From Flavobacterium sp. LPB0248 (lineage in GTDB: Bacteria > Bacteroidota > Bacteroidia > Flavobacteriales > Flavobacteriaceae), in the NCBI RefSeq assembly GCF_013388355.1, contig NZ_CP058246.1:1674001-1738000 (forward strand): a stretch of DNA of 64,000 nt, in the 5' to 3' direction. A program made the translations under genes and the position numbers. Below the pieces are notes generated by a model, which was not told where the DNA came from, did no database searches, and saw only the letters and a program-made list of their open reading frames with translations. Each line of letters starts with the position of its first letter. Positions within the stretch are counted from its first letter, which is position 1. Positions 17,159-24,872 of the stretch are shown here, in pieces.

Positions 17159-18100
17159 TCACAATAATTTTATTGGTATGTAGATATCAATAATGTGATG
17201 ATTTTGAGGATGCTGTTTTGGATCATTTAAATGGCTTAAAAAGAAATTTCTATTATCTGGCTGATAGCCATTTTCTTCAAACCATACCTCGTAAATGTAA
17301 TTCCATGTTTTAAAACATTCAGACATTGTCGCTTCTTTATGGAAAATAGCATACAATCCGCCACTTATGGTAGTATTGCCAATTATTCCTTCTCCTACTA
17401 TTTTTTCAGGAACAGACAAACAAACATCTGCTTGAAGCATTCCTTCTAAATTAGCATTGCTTCTATAGACGGTTAATGCTTTGGTTTCAGGAAAATTTAC
17501 CAAATTTCTTGGAGAAGCCCAGCTAAAAAGCTGTTTAAACATATCTTCAAATGTTTCACTATCATGTTTGTGAATATTCAGATTTCGAATATAAATAACA
17601 TTAAATGCATCCAGCTTTTTGACTTCAAAATCAAGTTTTATAGTTTCACTCATTTCATTATTTTTTAAATTATTTAATTTGAGTGCAAGGTAGTTTTCAA
17701 TTTCGGACTGCATTTTTCCAATATTGCTATCTATTATACCAATATTGCTATTTTTATACAACTTTCGCCATTCACTAGGTGTTTGCTGTTTAACTTCACG
17801 AAAAGCTCTTGAAAAAGACGAAATACTTAAAAAGCCACAATCAGTTGCAATTTCACTAATCGTTTTTGAAGGATTGTTCATTAAGAAGAATAGCGCTCTT
17901 TCAATTTTTGCATTTTTAATAAAATCATTAATTGTTGTTCCTGTAACTGACTTGAAAATTCTATGAAAATGAAATTTTGAAAAATTCGAAAGAATGGCCA
18001 ATTTCTCTAAAGAAAGTTCTTCATGAAGGTTTTCTTTTATATAATCTATACTCTTATTAATTCTAAAGTAATACTCTTTAATAGACTCTTCTTTTGTCAT
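17159..18100 (-). CDS. AraC-family regulator with GyrI-like effector domain
   Basis: A transcription regulator, 313 residues from ATG 18100 (MTKEESIKEYYFRINKSIDYI); a 9-residue longer form would need a TTG. Residues about 10-110 form the double helix-turn-helix AraC domain (LSLEKLAILSNFSKFHFHRIFKSVTG, TISEIATDCGFLSISSFSRAFREVKQQTPSEWRK). Residues about 150-313 fit a GyrI-like/Bacterial_transcription_activator small-molecule-binding domain (VIYIRNLNIHKHD, GGLYAIFHKEAT, FSHLND-type end). Such fusions often respond to drugs or hydrophobic compounds. It lies alone between related hairpins, consistent with acquired DNA. Confidence 0.85.
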   Translation of the reverse strand: MTKEESIKEYYFRINKSIDYIKENLHEELSLEKLAILSNFSKFHFHRIFKSVTGTTINDFIKNAKIERALFFLMNNPSKTISEIATDCGFLSISSFSRAFREVKQQTPSEWRKLYKNSNIGIIDSNIGKMQSEIENYLALKLNNLKNNEMSETIKLDFEVKKLDAFNVIYIRNLNIHKHDSETFEDMFKQLFSWASPRNLVNFPETKALTVYRSNANLEGMLQADVCLSVPEKIVGEGIIGNTTISGGLYAIFHKEATMSECFKTWNYIYEVWFEENGYQPDNRNFFLSHLNDPKQHPQNHHIIDIYIPIKLL

Positions 18101-18191
18101 GCTTTTGGATCTATGATATTGTTTCAACTAAAGATTCGTGATGTGTAAAACCAATATTAAGACCAAATTTAAGAATGTATTTTTAATCCAT

Positions 18192-18229
18192 AAAAAAAGC
18201 CTGAGAATCTATATTCTCAGGCTTTTTTT
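18192..18229. terminator. Perfect hairpin with A and T tracts (copy B of the repeat)
   Basis: 17-bp perfect arms (18192-18208 and 18213-18229) with a CTAT loop. It reads as a terminator on either strand. The same core (CCTGAGAATCTAyATTCTCAGG) is found at 16977-17000. Confidence 0.85.
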
Positions 18230-18231
18230 AT

Positions 18232-18262
18232 GGTGATCTTGACGGTACAGGATTCGAACCAT
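18232..18262 (-). pseudogene. Possible decayed tRNA 3' end
   Basis: GTGATC...GATTCGAACC has the same layout as the 3' half of the intact tRNA-Arg at 19886-19959 (GTGACC...GGTTCGAACC), each lying just after a hairpin with CATAAAAAAG on its far side. The T-stem does not pair properly and no anticodon arm can be built, so at most this is a remnant. Confidence 0.35.
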
Positions 18263-18302
18263 TTATCGGAAGATCTAGAGATTTTAGTTCATATTTAAAT
18301 GT

Positions 18303-19040
18303 TTAGATTCTACTATTTTCTCGTTCATTTATTTCGTCAATTGCACTTTGAATAAAATATTTTAAATCATTACTTCTTGTTTTTTTAAACTCGGCTTCCA
18401 ATGGTTCTAATGACTTTATTGTTCCAGTAGATCTAAGGGTTGCACAAATCATACCTTTAGTATGCTGATCACTAGTCTTCAATTTTAGTATTAAAATTTC
18501 TTCTAAATCTTTGTGCTCTGAGTTTTGTAAGGCGCTAAGTGCATCAATCCTATTCTGATATGTTCCATTTAATAGTAATTGTTTAAGATAGTCAATATTT
18601 AGAGTGGCTGGTTTTCTCAACTTATTAAGCCTGCTTAAAACAGTTGTAATTACTTCTTCTTTGTCAGTTTTTTTGAGTTCTGAAATCAAAAATTCAAAAA
18701 GTTCATAATCACTACAGTTTACGCATAAGCTACTTAAACATCTTAAAACGTACTGTTTATATTGAAAAAAATCTTTGTCTTTAAGTAATTCTATAAGTTC
18801 GGGCTTGAATTTTATATCACTTAATTCATCAGAAATTCTGTAAGCATACCAACTAGGAAAATCTTTGCTTTCAAAAGATTGATCTCGTTTCTGCCTTTTA
18901 ATTATGTTATTTGAAATAGGTTTGTTATTTCCCATTTCTATAATCAAAGTCTTTAACTCAGAGTCCTTTAATCTAGCTATTAGATTTTCTTTATCTTCTT
19001 TAACTTTTTCATCTAAACTTTTAAATAGTCCAAATAACAT
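18303..19040 (-). CDS. HEAT-repeat-like helical protein
   Basis: A mostly helical protein of 245 residues from ATG 19040 (MLFGLFKSLDEKV). A GTG at 19073, touching the stop of the upstream gene, would add 11 residues and is an equally possible start. Repeated helix pairs (YKQYVLRCLSSLCVNCSDYELFEFLISEL, EEVITTVLSRLNKL, NRIDALSALQNSEHKDLEEILILKL, HTKGMICATLRSTGTIKSLEPLEAEF) look like HEAT repeats, which usually bind proteins. It lies directly downstream of the SUFU gene. HEAT and SUFU proteins are both known as immunity proteins of bacterial toxin systems; no toxin is present here. Confidence 0.6.
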   Translation of the reverse strand: MLFGLFKSLDEKVKEDKENLIARLKDSELKTLIIEMGNNKPISNNIIKRQKRDQSFESKDFPSWYAYRISDELSDIKFKPELIELLKDKDFFQYKQYVLRCLSSLCVNCSDYELFEFLISELKKTDKEEVITTVLSRLNKLRKPATLNIDYLKQLLLNGTYQNRIDALSALQNSEHKDLEEILILKLKTSDQHTKGMICATLRSTGTIKSLEPLEAEFKKTRSNDLKYFIQSAIDEINERENSRI

Positions 19041-19073
19041 ATGCTTTTTAATAATATTTCCGATTTTAATCAC

Positions 19074-19631
19074 TTAAACTAAAGACTTTCTCAATGGATT
19101 TAAGTAATCCAGTTGTTTCTCTTCAAACAATTCCTCTAATGCCTCACAGCCATACTTAATTTTATAATCTCTTTCTAGTTGTGTAATAGGAATAAGCCAG
19201 CAACAATGAATTATCTTTTCTTCAAATTGAAAAATTTCTAGATTATCTCCGTCAAGATAAGGTAATGAAATAAATGCATGGTCACAAATAGAATTTTCAA
19301 GCCAAGGCCTTCCAATATTTGAGGTATGGTGAATATTAAAAGGTTTCAGTCTGTGATGAGAAGCATGAACAGTCAATAATTCAACCAAAGAATTATCTTT
19401 TCTTGGAGAATAAATAACTAACTCAATTAAGTTATCATCTATTAAGTCGGCTGACATTCCAACGGTACAATATGCCCACATGTTGTGAACATTATTTGGA
19501 GCAAATTCTAAAACGAAGAACTCTGGATGGGTTTTCCATGTAGGACCTATTTCCCATTTCATTTTTTTTCCAGAAATTCCATAATAGGAATTGTAGTGAT
19601 CGGTCAATTTCACAGAATAATTCTTTTGCAT
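19074..19631 (-). CDS. Suppressor-of-fused (SUFU) domain protein
   Basis: A 185-residue cytosolic protein. The pattern MKWEIGPTWKTHPEFFVLEFAPN, MWAYCTVGMSADL, IELVIYSPRKDNSLVELLTVHASHH, HTSNIGRPWL and FISLPYLDGDNLEIF...IIHCCWLIPITQLERDYKIKYG matches bacterial SUFU-domain proteins over their whole length. In bacteria this fold is frequent among immunity proteins of polymorphic toxins, but this copy has no toxin next to it. The stop touches the GTG/ATG region of the HEAT gene, so the pair is cotranscribed. It lies in the tRNA-Arg-linked accessory segment. Confidence 0.75.
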   Translation of the reverse strand: MQKNYSVKLTDHYNSYYGISGKKMKWEIGPTWKTHPEFFVLEFAPNNVHNMWAYCTVGMSADLIDDNLIELVIYSPRKDNSLVELLTVHASHHRLKPFNIHHTSNIGRPWLENSICDHAFISLPYLDGDNLEIFQFEEKIIHCCWLIPITQLERDYKIKYGCEALEELFEEKQLDYLNPLRKSLV

Positions 19632-19764
19632 TAGTTTTTTATAATGAAACAGAGTCAGTTTATGTCAAATCAATCTTTTAGACTATTATTTGACAAAGTG
19701 AACTTAATAACTTTATCTTCAATATGCAAATAATAATGATGTTCTAGAAATTTAGAGACTTAAC

Positions 19765-19876
19765 GGAGTTCGAAACAAAAATTGCCGTAAACATTGATAT
19801 CGCAAAAAAATAAAACTTCAAAATAATTTTTAAACCATAAAAAAGCCTGCAAAATATACAATTTGCAGGCTTTTCA
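19765..19876. repeat. Copy C of the tRNA/terminator-associated repeat
   Basis: From GAGTTCGAAACAAAA through AATTTTTAAACCATAAAAAAG to the hairpin AAAAGCCTGCAAA (19841-19853)/TTTGCAGGCTTTT (19862-19874). It aligns with copy A at 16898-17004, including the T-loop-like start and the pre-hairpin block. On the minus strand the hairpin directly follows tRNA-Arg and is its likely terminator. Confidence 0.65.
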
Positions 19877-19885
19877 ATTTTAAAG

Positions 19886-19959
19886 TGACCCCGGAGGGGT
19901 TCGAACCCCCAACCCTCAGAGCCGAAATCTGATATTCTATCCAGTTGAACTACGAGGTC
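19886..19959 (-). tRNA. tRNA-Arg (anticodon TCG)
   Basis: Folds as a full 74-nt cloverleaf on the minus strand. The acceptor pairs GACCTCG with CGGGGTC (one G-T pair), the anticodon stem TCAGA/TCTGA holds loop TTTCGGC with anticodon TCG, and the T arm is GGGGGTTCGAACCCCTC. The discriminator is A and CCA is not encoded. It lies between yqeY and the accessory segment, a common setting for integration at tRNA 3' ends. Confidence 0.95.
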
Positions 19960-20019
19960 AGTTTATTTATGATTTTAGAATTCAGATTCAATCTAAAATC
20001 TGAACTCTAAAATTATTAT

Positions 20020-20469
20020 TTACGAAAGTAATTTTTTCACAATTGTAGAAATGGTTTTTCCTTCAGCAGTTCCTCCTAATTGAGCAGATGCTAATCCCAT
20101 TACTTTACCCATTGAAGCAATTCCAGAAGCTCCTGTTTCAGCAATGATTTTTGCTACTACAGCTTCTACTTCTTCTTCGCTTAATTGAGCTGGTAAAAAC
20201 TTTTCGATTACAGCAACTTGAGCCAATTCTGGTTCTGCTAAATCTGGACGGTTTTGTTCTGTAAAGATTCTTGCGCTTTCTTTACGAGTTTTCACCAATC
20301 TCTGAAGTAACTTAATTTCTTCGTCTTCAGATAAATCTTCTTTAGATCCAGAAGCTGTTGAAGCCAATAATAATTCTGATTTTACAGCTCTTAAAGCTTC
20401 TAAAGCTACTGTGTCTTTTGCTTTCATGGCCGTTTTAATTTCGTCCATGATTTGTGTTTGTAAACTCAT
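20020..20469 (-). CDS. yqeY: GatB/YqeY domain protein
   Basis: A 149-residue soluble protein of the YqeY family, related to the C-terminal tRNA-binding part of the GatB amidotransferase subunit. Signatures: MSLQTQIMDEIKTAMKAKDTVALEALRAVKSELLLA at the start, EEIKLLQRLVKTRKESARIFTEQNRPDLAEPELAQVAVIEKFLPAQLSEEEVE in the middle and GKVMGLASAQLGGTAEGKTISTIVKKLLS at the end. Its exact role is unclear; a link to tRNA metabolism is suspected. It follows ftsZ in the same direction but behind a terminator (20615-20646) and leads into tRNA-Arg. Confidence 0.9.
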   Translation of the reverse strand: MSLQTQIMDEIKTAMKAKDTVALEALRAVKSELLLASTASGSKEDLSEDEEIKLLQRLVKTRKESARIFTEQNRPDLAEPELAQVAVIEKFLPAQLSEEEVEAVVAKIIAETGASGIASMGKVMGLASAQLGGTAEGKTISTIVKKLLS

Positions 20470-20519
20470 GTTTATATTTTATTTGAATAAGCTAGTGCTT
20501 ATTAATTGATATATTAATT

Positions 20520-20545
20520 TAACCCTTCGACTTCGCTCAGGGTGA
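20520..20545. repeat. CCCTTCGACTTCGCTCAGGG repeat
   Basis: An imperfect palindrome whose relative (CCTGAGCAAAGTCGAAGGG) occurs near 4256 in the opposite orientation. It belongs to a class of short intergenic repeats frequent in flavobacterial genomes. Confidence 0.6.
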
Positions 20546-20614
20546 AAACAAGATTCACTTTAAAAACCTATTTAGGAAGTCAAATTTTGAAATTCTGTGC
20601 GAAGATAAAAAAAA

Positions 20615-20646
20615 TAACCCGAAAATTAAATCCAATTTTCGGGTTA
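20615..20646 (-). terminator. Terminator of the dcw cluster after ftsZ
   Basis: Perfect 13-bp arms TAACCCGAAAATT (20615-20627) and AATTTTCGGGTTA (20634-20646) with a 6-nt loop. Read on the minus strand it is followed by a T tract. It lies 23 bp past the ftsZ stop. Confidence 0.85.
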
Positions 20647-20668
20647 CCCAATATTATGATTCTAAAAA

Positions 20669-22657
20669 TTAATCTACGTTATCGTGCAAAAATGAATTGT
20701 TTGAACGTAATTGTAAATCATTATTACTGTCTGTTCCAACAGAGATTCTAGAATTTGTATTATTAGACTGAGAATTAGATAAATCTATTCCTAATCTTTT
20801 GTAAGCTGGCTCTTTTTCCAACTCATCAATTCTAGAAACATTGTTATGGAATTTATAGTTAAATTCTTTTAGTTTCTTTCTTCTTTCTTCTGCTCTTAAA
20901 CGCAATGTTTCTTCAATAGTTAATTCTAAAGGAGAAACTTCAGAAGTTGTTGAAATATCAGGCTGACTTGCAAAATCAACTCTTGGTTTCAATGTAATAT
21001 TTAATTCCTCTGGAATTGTAGGTTCAACTACTTTTTCAACTGGTTTAGAAGCCAATAAATCGTTTTCAACTTCCATATATTCTTCTAGAGAATATTTAAT
21101 AATTCCGTTGTCTGAAACTTCAGTTACGGGAACAAATTGCACTGGATCGTTTACTTTAATTTCACGAGTTTCATTTGTCAATTCAAACAGAACTCTGTTA
21201 TCCTCAATAACTGGCTCTCTTCTTACAGGCTCTTGCTTAAACAAAGGAAGATCAAAAGAGAATGTTGTTTGTTCTTCTTTTTCAAAAACTCTTTGTTGTT
21301 GCACTGGTTGAATTGGCTGTTGTTGCTGTACTTGCTGAACAGCTGGCGCCTCAGGAGATGAAATAGTAAAATCGATATCTGTAATTGGCGAAACAATTTC
21401 GAAAGTTACATCTAGATTTTTGATAAACTCAGACATCACCACTAACTCTTCCTGATTGATTGCTGGAGCAACAGCTTGTGCAGTTGGAGTAAATGTTTCA
21501 TCATCGTCAACTAAATCAAAAACAACTTTATCTTCTACTTTTGCTGTCGGTGTATCAACAGTTAGGTCAAAAGAAGCAAGCGGTTTATTAGTTAAATTAT
21601 GAACACTTCTCTGCTCATCTTCTAACGTATGAATGATTTTCTTTGGTTCTGTATTTACAATTTCATTTTGTTGTTCCACATCAAAACCTGTAGCAATAAT
21701 AGTTACTGCAATAGCTTCACCTAGAGTTTCGTCTTCACCAACCCCCATAATGATATTTGCATTGTAACCAGCTTCATCTTGAATGTGATCGTTGATTTCT
21801 CCAATTTCGTCAAGAGTAATCTCATTAGTTCCAGAAACGATAAGCAACAATACGTTTTTGGCACCTGTAATTTTATTATCGTTCAACAATGGAGAATCCA
21901 AAGCAGAAACAATAGCATCTTTAGCTCTGTTGTCGCCTTCAGCCACAGAAGACCCCATGATCGCAGTTCCACTGTTAGCCAAAACAGTTTTCGCGTCACG
22001 TAAATCGATATTCTGAGTATAGTGGTGCGTAATTACTTCGGCAATACCTCTAGAGGCTGTTGCCAAAACTTCATCCGCTTTAGAAAATCCTGCTTTAAAT
22101 CCAAGATTTCCGTATACTTCTCTTAATTTATTGTTGTTGATTACAATTAAAGAATCGACCTGCTTACGCAATTTCTCGATTCCAATAATCGCCTGCTCTT
22201 GACGTACTTTCCCTTCAAATTGAAACGGAATTGTAACGATACCAACAGTTAATATTTCTCTTTCTTTTGCTAATTGAGCAATTACCGGAGCTGCACCAGT
22301 TCCTGTTCCTCCACCCATACCAGCAGTAATAAATACCATCTTAGTATTTTTATCCAGCATTTTTTCAATATCCGAAATACTTTCGATTGCCGACTGCTGT
22401 CCAACGTCTGGATTTGCTCCTGCTCCTAATCCTTCAGTTAAATTAACTCCTAACTGAATCTTATTTGGTACTGAACTATTTTGAAGCGCTTGCGAATCGG
22501 TATTACAAACGATAAAATCTACACCTTTAATACCTTGTTTGAACATGTGGTTAATTGCGTTACTTCCGCCTCCACCTACACCTATTACTTTGATTACATT
22601 TGATTGATTTTTTGGTAAATCAAATGAAATACTTCCAAATTCTGAGTTGCTCATCAT
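20669..22657 (-). CDS. ftsZ: Cell division protein FtsZ
   Basis: Tubulin-like GTPase that polymerises into the Z ring. The GTPase core (about 1-330) has KVIGVGGGGSNAINHM, the tubulin signature GMGGGTGTGAAPVIAQ near 108 and the T7-loop region NTEPKK...; the nucleotide site is intact. At 662 residues it is far longer than E. coli FtsZ (383). The extra length is a ~280-residue acidic, Gln/Pro/Thr-rich linker, then a conserved end peptide DELEKEPAYKRLGIDLS that likely binds FtsA. Long linkers of this kind are usual in Bacteroidota. It is the last gene of the dcw cluster; start MMSNSEF at 22657. Confidence 0.97.
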   Translation of the reverse strand: MMSNSEFGSISFDLPKNQSNVIKVIGVGGGGSNAINHMFKQGIKGVDFIVCNTDSQALQNSSVPNKIQLGVNLTEGLGAGANPDVGQQSAIESISDIEKMLDKNTKMVFITAGMGGGTGTGAAPVIAQLAKEREILTVGIVTIPFQFEGKVRQEQAIIGIEKLRKQVDSLIVINNNKLREVYGNLGFKAGFSKADEVLATASRGIAEVITHHYTQNIDLRDAKTVLANSGTAIMGSSVAEGDNRAKDAIVSALDSPLLNDNKITGAKNVLLLIVSGTNEITLDEIGEINDHIQDEAGYNANIIMGVGEDETLGEAIAVTIIATGFDVEQQNEIVNTEPKKIIHTLEDEQRSVHNLTNKPLASFDLTVDTPTAKVEDKVVFDLVDDDETFTPTAQAVAPAINQEELVVMSEFIKNLDVTFEIVSPITDIDFTISSPEAPAVQQVQQQQPIQPVQQQRVFEKEEQTTFSFDLPLFKQEPVRREPVIEDNRVLFELTNETREIKVNDPVQFVPVTEVSDNGIIKYSLEEYMEVENDLLASKPVEKVVEPTIPEELNITLKPRVDFASQPDISTTSEVSPLELTIEETLRLRAEERRKKLKEFNYKFHNNVSRIDELEKEPAYKRLGIDLSNSQSNNTNSRISVGTDSNNDLQLRSNNSFLHDNVD

Positions 22658-22736
22658 CTTTTTGGTTTTTTGAAATTCTTATTAAGTACATTTTTTACTT
22701 CTTGACTTGGGGCAAGAAATAATCCTTCTCTTTTTA

Positions 22737-24143
22737 TTATTCTGCGTTGTCTAAAAATTCTTTGATTTTGTCGACATATCGATCAAAAAATGATCTTCTT
22801 ATTTTGTTCTCAGTAGATTCATTTTTAGGCACCCTTTGACTTACGGTTTCTCTAGGCTCTTCAATAGTTTCTACTTTCTCAACGTAGTTTTCTTCAACTT
22901 CGTATCGCTGTACTGGAGGAGCAGTTCTATAAACAACTTTTGGCTGTTCTTGAACCATTTCCAATCTAACAGCACTTTGCGAACTGTTTTCGATACTATT
23001 CATTACTAATCCTACTGCAGTTGCATATAGCGGGCTAGAGATTTCTTCACTAGAGTTTCCTGCTAAATGCTCGTTCGGATAACCAATTCTAGTATCCATT
23101 CCTGTAATGTATTCTACCAGCTGCTTGATATGCTTTAGTTGTGCACCTCCACCCGTTAAAACAATTCCAGCTATTAGCTTTTTACGAGGATCTTCGTGTC
23201 CGTAAGCTTTAATTTCTGCAAAAACCTGCTCTACGATTTCCACTACTCTTGCATGGATAATTTTAGATAAGTTTTTAAGCGAAATTTCTTTTGGCTCTCT
23301 TCCTCTTAAACCTGGGATAGAAACAATCTCGTTGTCTTTGTTTTCTCCTGGCCAAGCAGATCCGAATTTGATTTTTAAAAGTTCAGCTTGTTTTTCAATA
23401 ATCGAGCATCCTTCTTTGATATCATCTGTAATGACATTTCCTCCAAAAGGAATTACAGCTGTATGACGAATGATCCCATCTTTGAAAATAGCCAAATCTG
23501 TTGTTCCACCTCCAATATCGATAAGCGCAACACCAGCTTCTTTTTCTTCCTGACTTAAAACAGCATCTGCCGAAGCTAATGGTTCTAATGTTAAACCAGA
23601 TAATTCTATTCCGGAACTCTGAATACATCTTCCAACGTTTCTGATTGAAGATGCCTGTCCAACTACAACGTGAAAACTAGATTCTAATCTTCCGCCGTAC
23701 ATTCCGATTGGCTCTTTAATTTCAGATTGCCCATCAATTTTAAATTCTTGTGGTAAAACGTGAATAATTTCCTCTCCTGGTAACATCGCCAGTTTGTTTA
23801 CCTGATCGATTAGGAGTTGAATATCTTTTTCGCCAATTACTTCTTCTGGATTATTTCTGCTGATGTAATCTGTATGCTGAATACTTCTGATGTGCTGTCC
23901 AGCAATACCCACAACTACATCTTTAATTTTGTAACCTGAATTATTTTCTGCTTCGAGTATCGCTTGCTGTATCGATTGTATCGTCTGCGTAATGTTGTTT
24001 ACTACTCCTCTGGCAACACCCAAACTTTTGGATTTACCAATGCCCAAAATCTCCAACTTACCATATTCATTTTTTTTGCCAATCATGGCAACGATTTTGG
24101 TTGTTCCAATATCTAGACCTACTGCAATGTTATCTTTTTCCAT
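22737..24143 (-). CDS. ftsA: Cell division protein FtsA
   Basis: Actin-fold protein that ties FtsZ filaments to the membrane and recruits later division proteins. Actin-type phosphate loops are clear: VGLDIGTTKIVAMIGKK at the start and ALIDIGGGTTDLAIFKDG near 205, with a later GIVLTGGGAQLKHIKQLV adenosine motif near 335. The C-terminal part (about 400-468) is acidic then basic (RRSFFDRYVDKIKEFLDNAE) and ends in an amphipathic helix suited to membrane binding. At 468 residues it is slightly longer than the E. coli protein. It lies 6 bp after ftsQ and 79 bp before ftsZ. Confidence 0.96.
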   Translation of the reverse strand: MEKDNIAVGLDIGTTKIVAMIGKKNEYGKLEILGIGKSKSLGVARGVVNNITQTIQSIQQAILEAENNSGYKIKDVVVGIAGQHIRSIQHTDYISRNNPEEVIGEKDIQLLIDQVNKLAMLPGEEIIHVLPQEFKIDGQSEIKEPIGMYGGRLESSFHVVVGQASSIRNVGRCIQSSGIELSGLTLEPLASADAVLSQEEKEAGVALIDIGGGTTDLAIFKDGIIRHTAVIPFGGNVITDDIKEGCSIIEKQAELLKIKFGSAWPGENKDNEIVSIPGLRGREPKEISLKNLSKIIHARVVEIVEQVFAEIKAYGHEDPRKKLIAGIVLTGGGAQLKHIKQLVEYITGMDTRIGYPNEHLAGNSSEEISSPLYATAVGLVMNSIENSSQSAVRLEMVQEQPKVVYRTAPPVQRYEVEENYVEKVETIEEPRETVSQRVPKNESTENKIRRSFFDRYVDKIKEFLDNAE

Positions 24144-24149
24144 TTTCTA

Positions 24150-24872
24150 TTATTTAGTGCAAACTACTTGTTCCGTAAACCTAAGGTCAATTTTTTTGTA
24201 TTTGTATAACGAACTATCTAAAACCGCTTTTTGAAAAAACGCTTTATAGTTTCTAAATTTCTTATCAACATTCATCGTTCTGCCAAAATCTATGAAGTAA
24301 TCATAGTTACGATTAAACATTTTTAAGCTTCCATTCGGCATAATCTCTATAGCAATGATGTTTTTTTTCAAAAACGCATCGTCATAAATTGTGCGAAATA
24401 AAGCTGCTAAATCTTCGTTATTTTTTGCATTTATTGCCCCTGAAACAAGAGGAACTCGCGCAGTGAAATTGTCTGATAAGGGCATTTTATTTCCCTCATA
24501 GTCAATATAAAAAGAAGCAGCGCCATCATAAACTCTTGCTATGGGCGTCTTCTGTTTTACTACTGCTTTTAGAACTCCATCGATACTTACAAAAACGTTT
24601 GACTTCTCAATCATCTCTTGCGTATCGAGGGTTTTCTCTATCTTATTCAAATCTAGTTCATCTTTTCTAATACTGGAAGCGTCTCTTTTATTTTCTATCA
24701 ACAATTTATTAACCGTTTCCGGCTTCACAAAAAGCGTATTTTCTCCTACAAAAACGACCATAGATTTTTTCAATTTTCGATCGCCATTTCGATGCTGCGC
24801 GAAAGAATATAGAAAAAGAACTAGTCCGAAAATAAGTACTAATCTAATATTTGCCCAATTAAATATTTTCAT
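24150..24872 (-). CDS. ftsQ: Cell division protein FtsQ
   Basis: Bitopic division protein with one membrane helix at about 10-25 (LVLIFGLVLFLYSFAQHR) and an exported part. The exported part starts with a POTRA-like segment (VVFVGENTLFVKPETVNKLLIENKRDAS) and has a beta domain (VEKSNVFVSIDGVLKAVVKQKTPIARVYDG, YIDYEGNKMPLSDNFTARVPLVSG). The overall size (240) and position between murC and ftsA support the call although FtsQ is poorly conserved. Its start overlaps the end of murC by 14 bp and its stop is 6 bp before ftsA. Confidence 0.88.
   Translation of the reverse strand: MKIFNWANIRLVLIFGLVLFLYSFAQHRNGDRKLKKSMVVFVGENTLFVKPETVNKLLIENKRDASSIRKDELDLNKIEKTLDTQEMIEKSNVFVSIDGVLKAVVKQKTPIARVYDGAASFYIDYEGNKMPLSDNFTARVPLVSGAINAKNNEDLAALFRTIYDDAFLKKNIIAIEIMPNGSLKMFNRNYDYFIDFGRTMNVDKKFRNYKAFFQKAVLDSSLYKYKKIDLRFTEQVVCTK

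Noticed and set aside
18098..18127. TTG start of the AraC gene giving nine more residues
   Set aside because: An ATG at 18100 precedes the conserved part with adequate length; the extension has no support.
21108..21361. Plus-strand frames opposite the ftsZ linker
   Set aside because: Low-complexity shadows of the Gln/Thr/Val-rich FtsZ linker.
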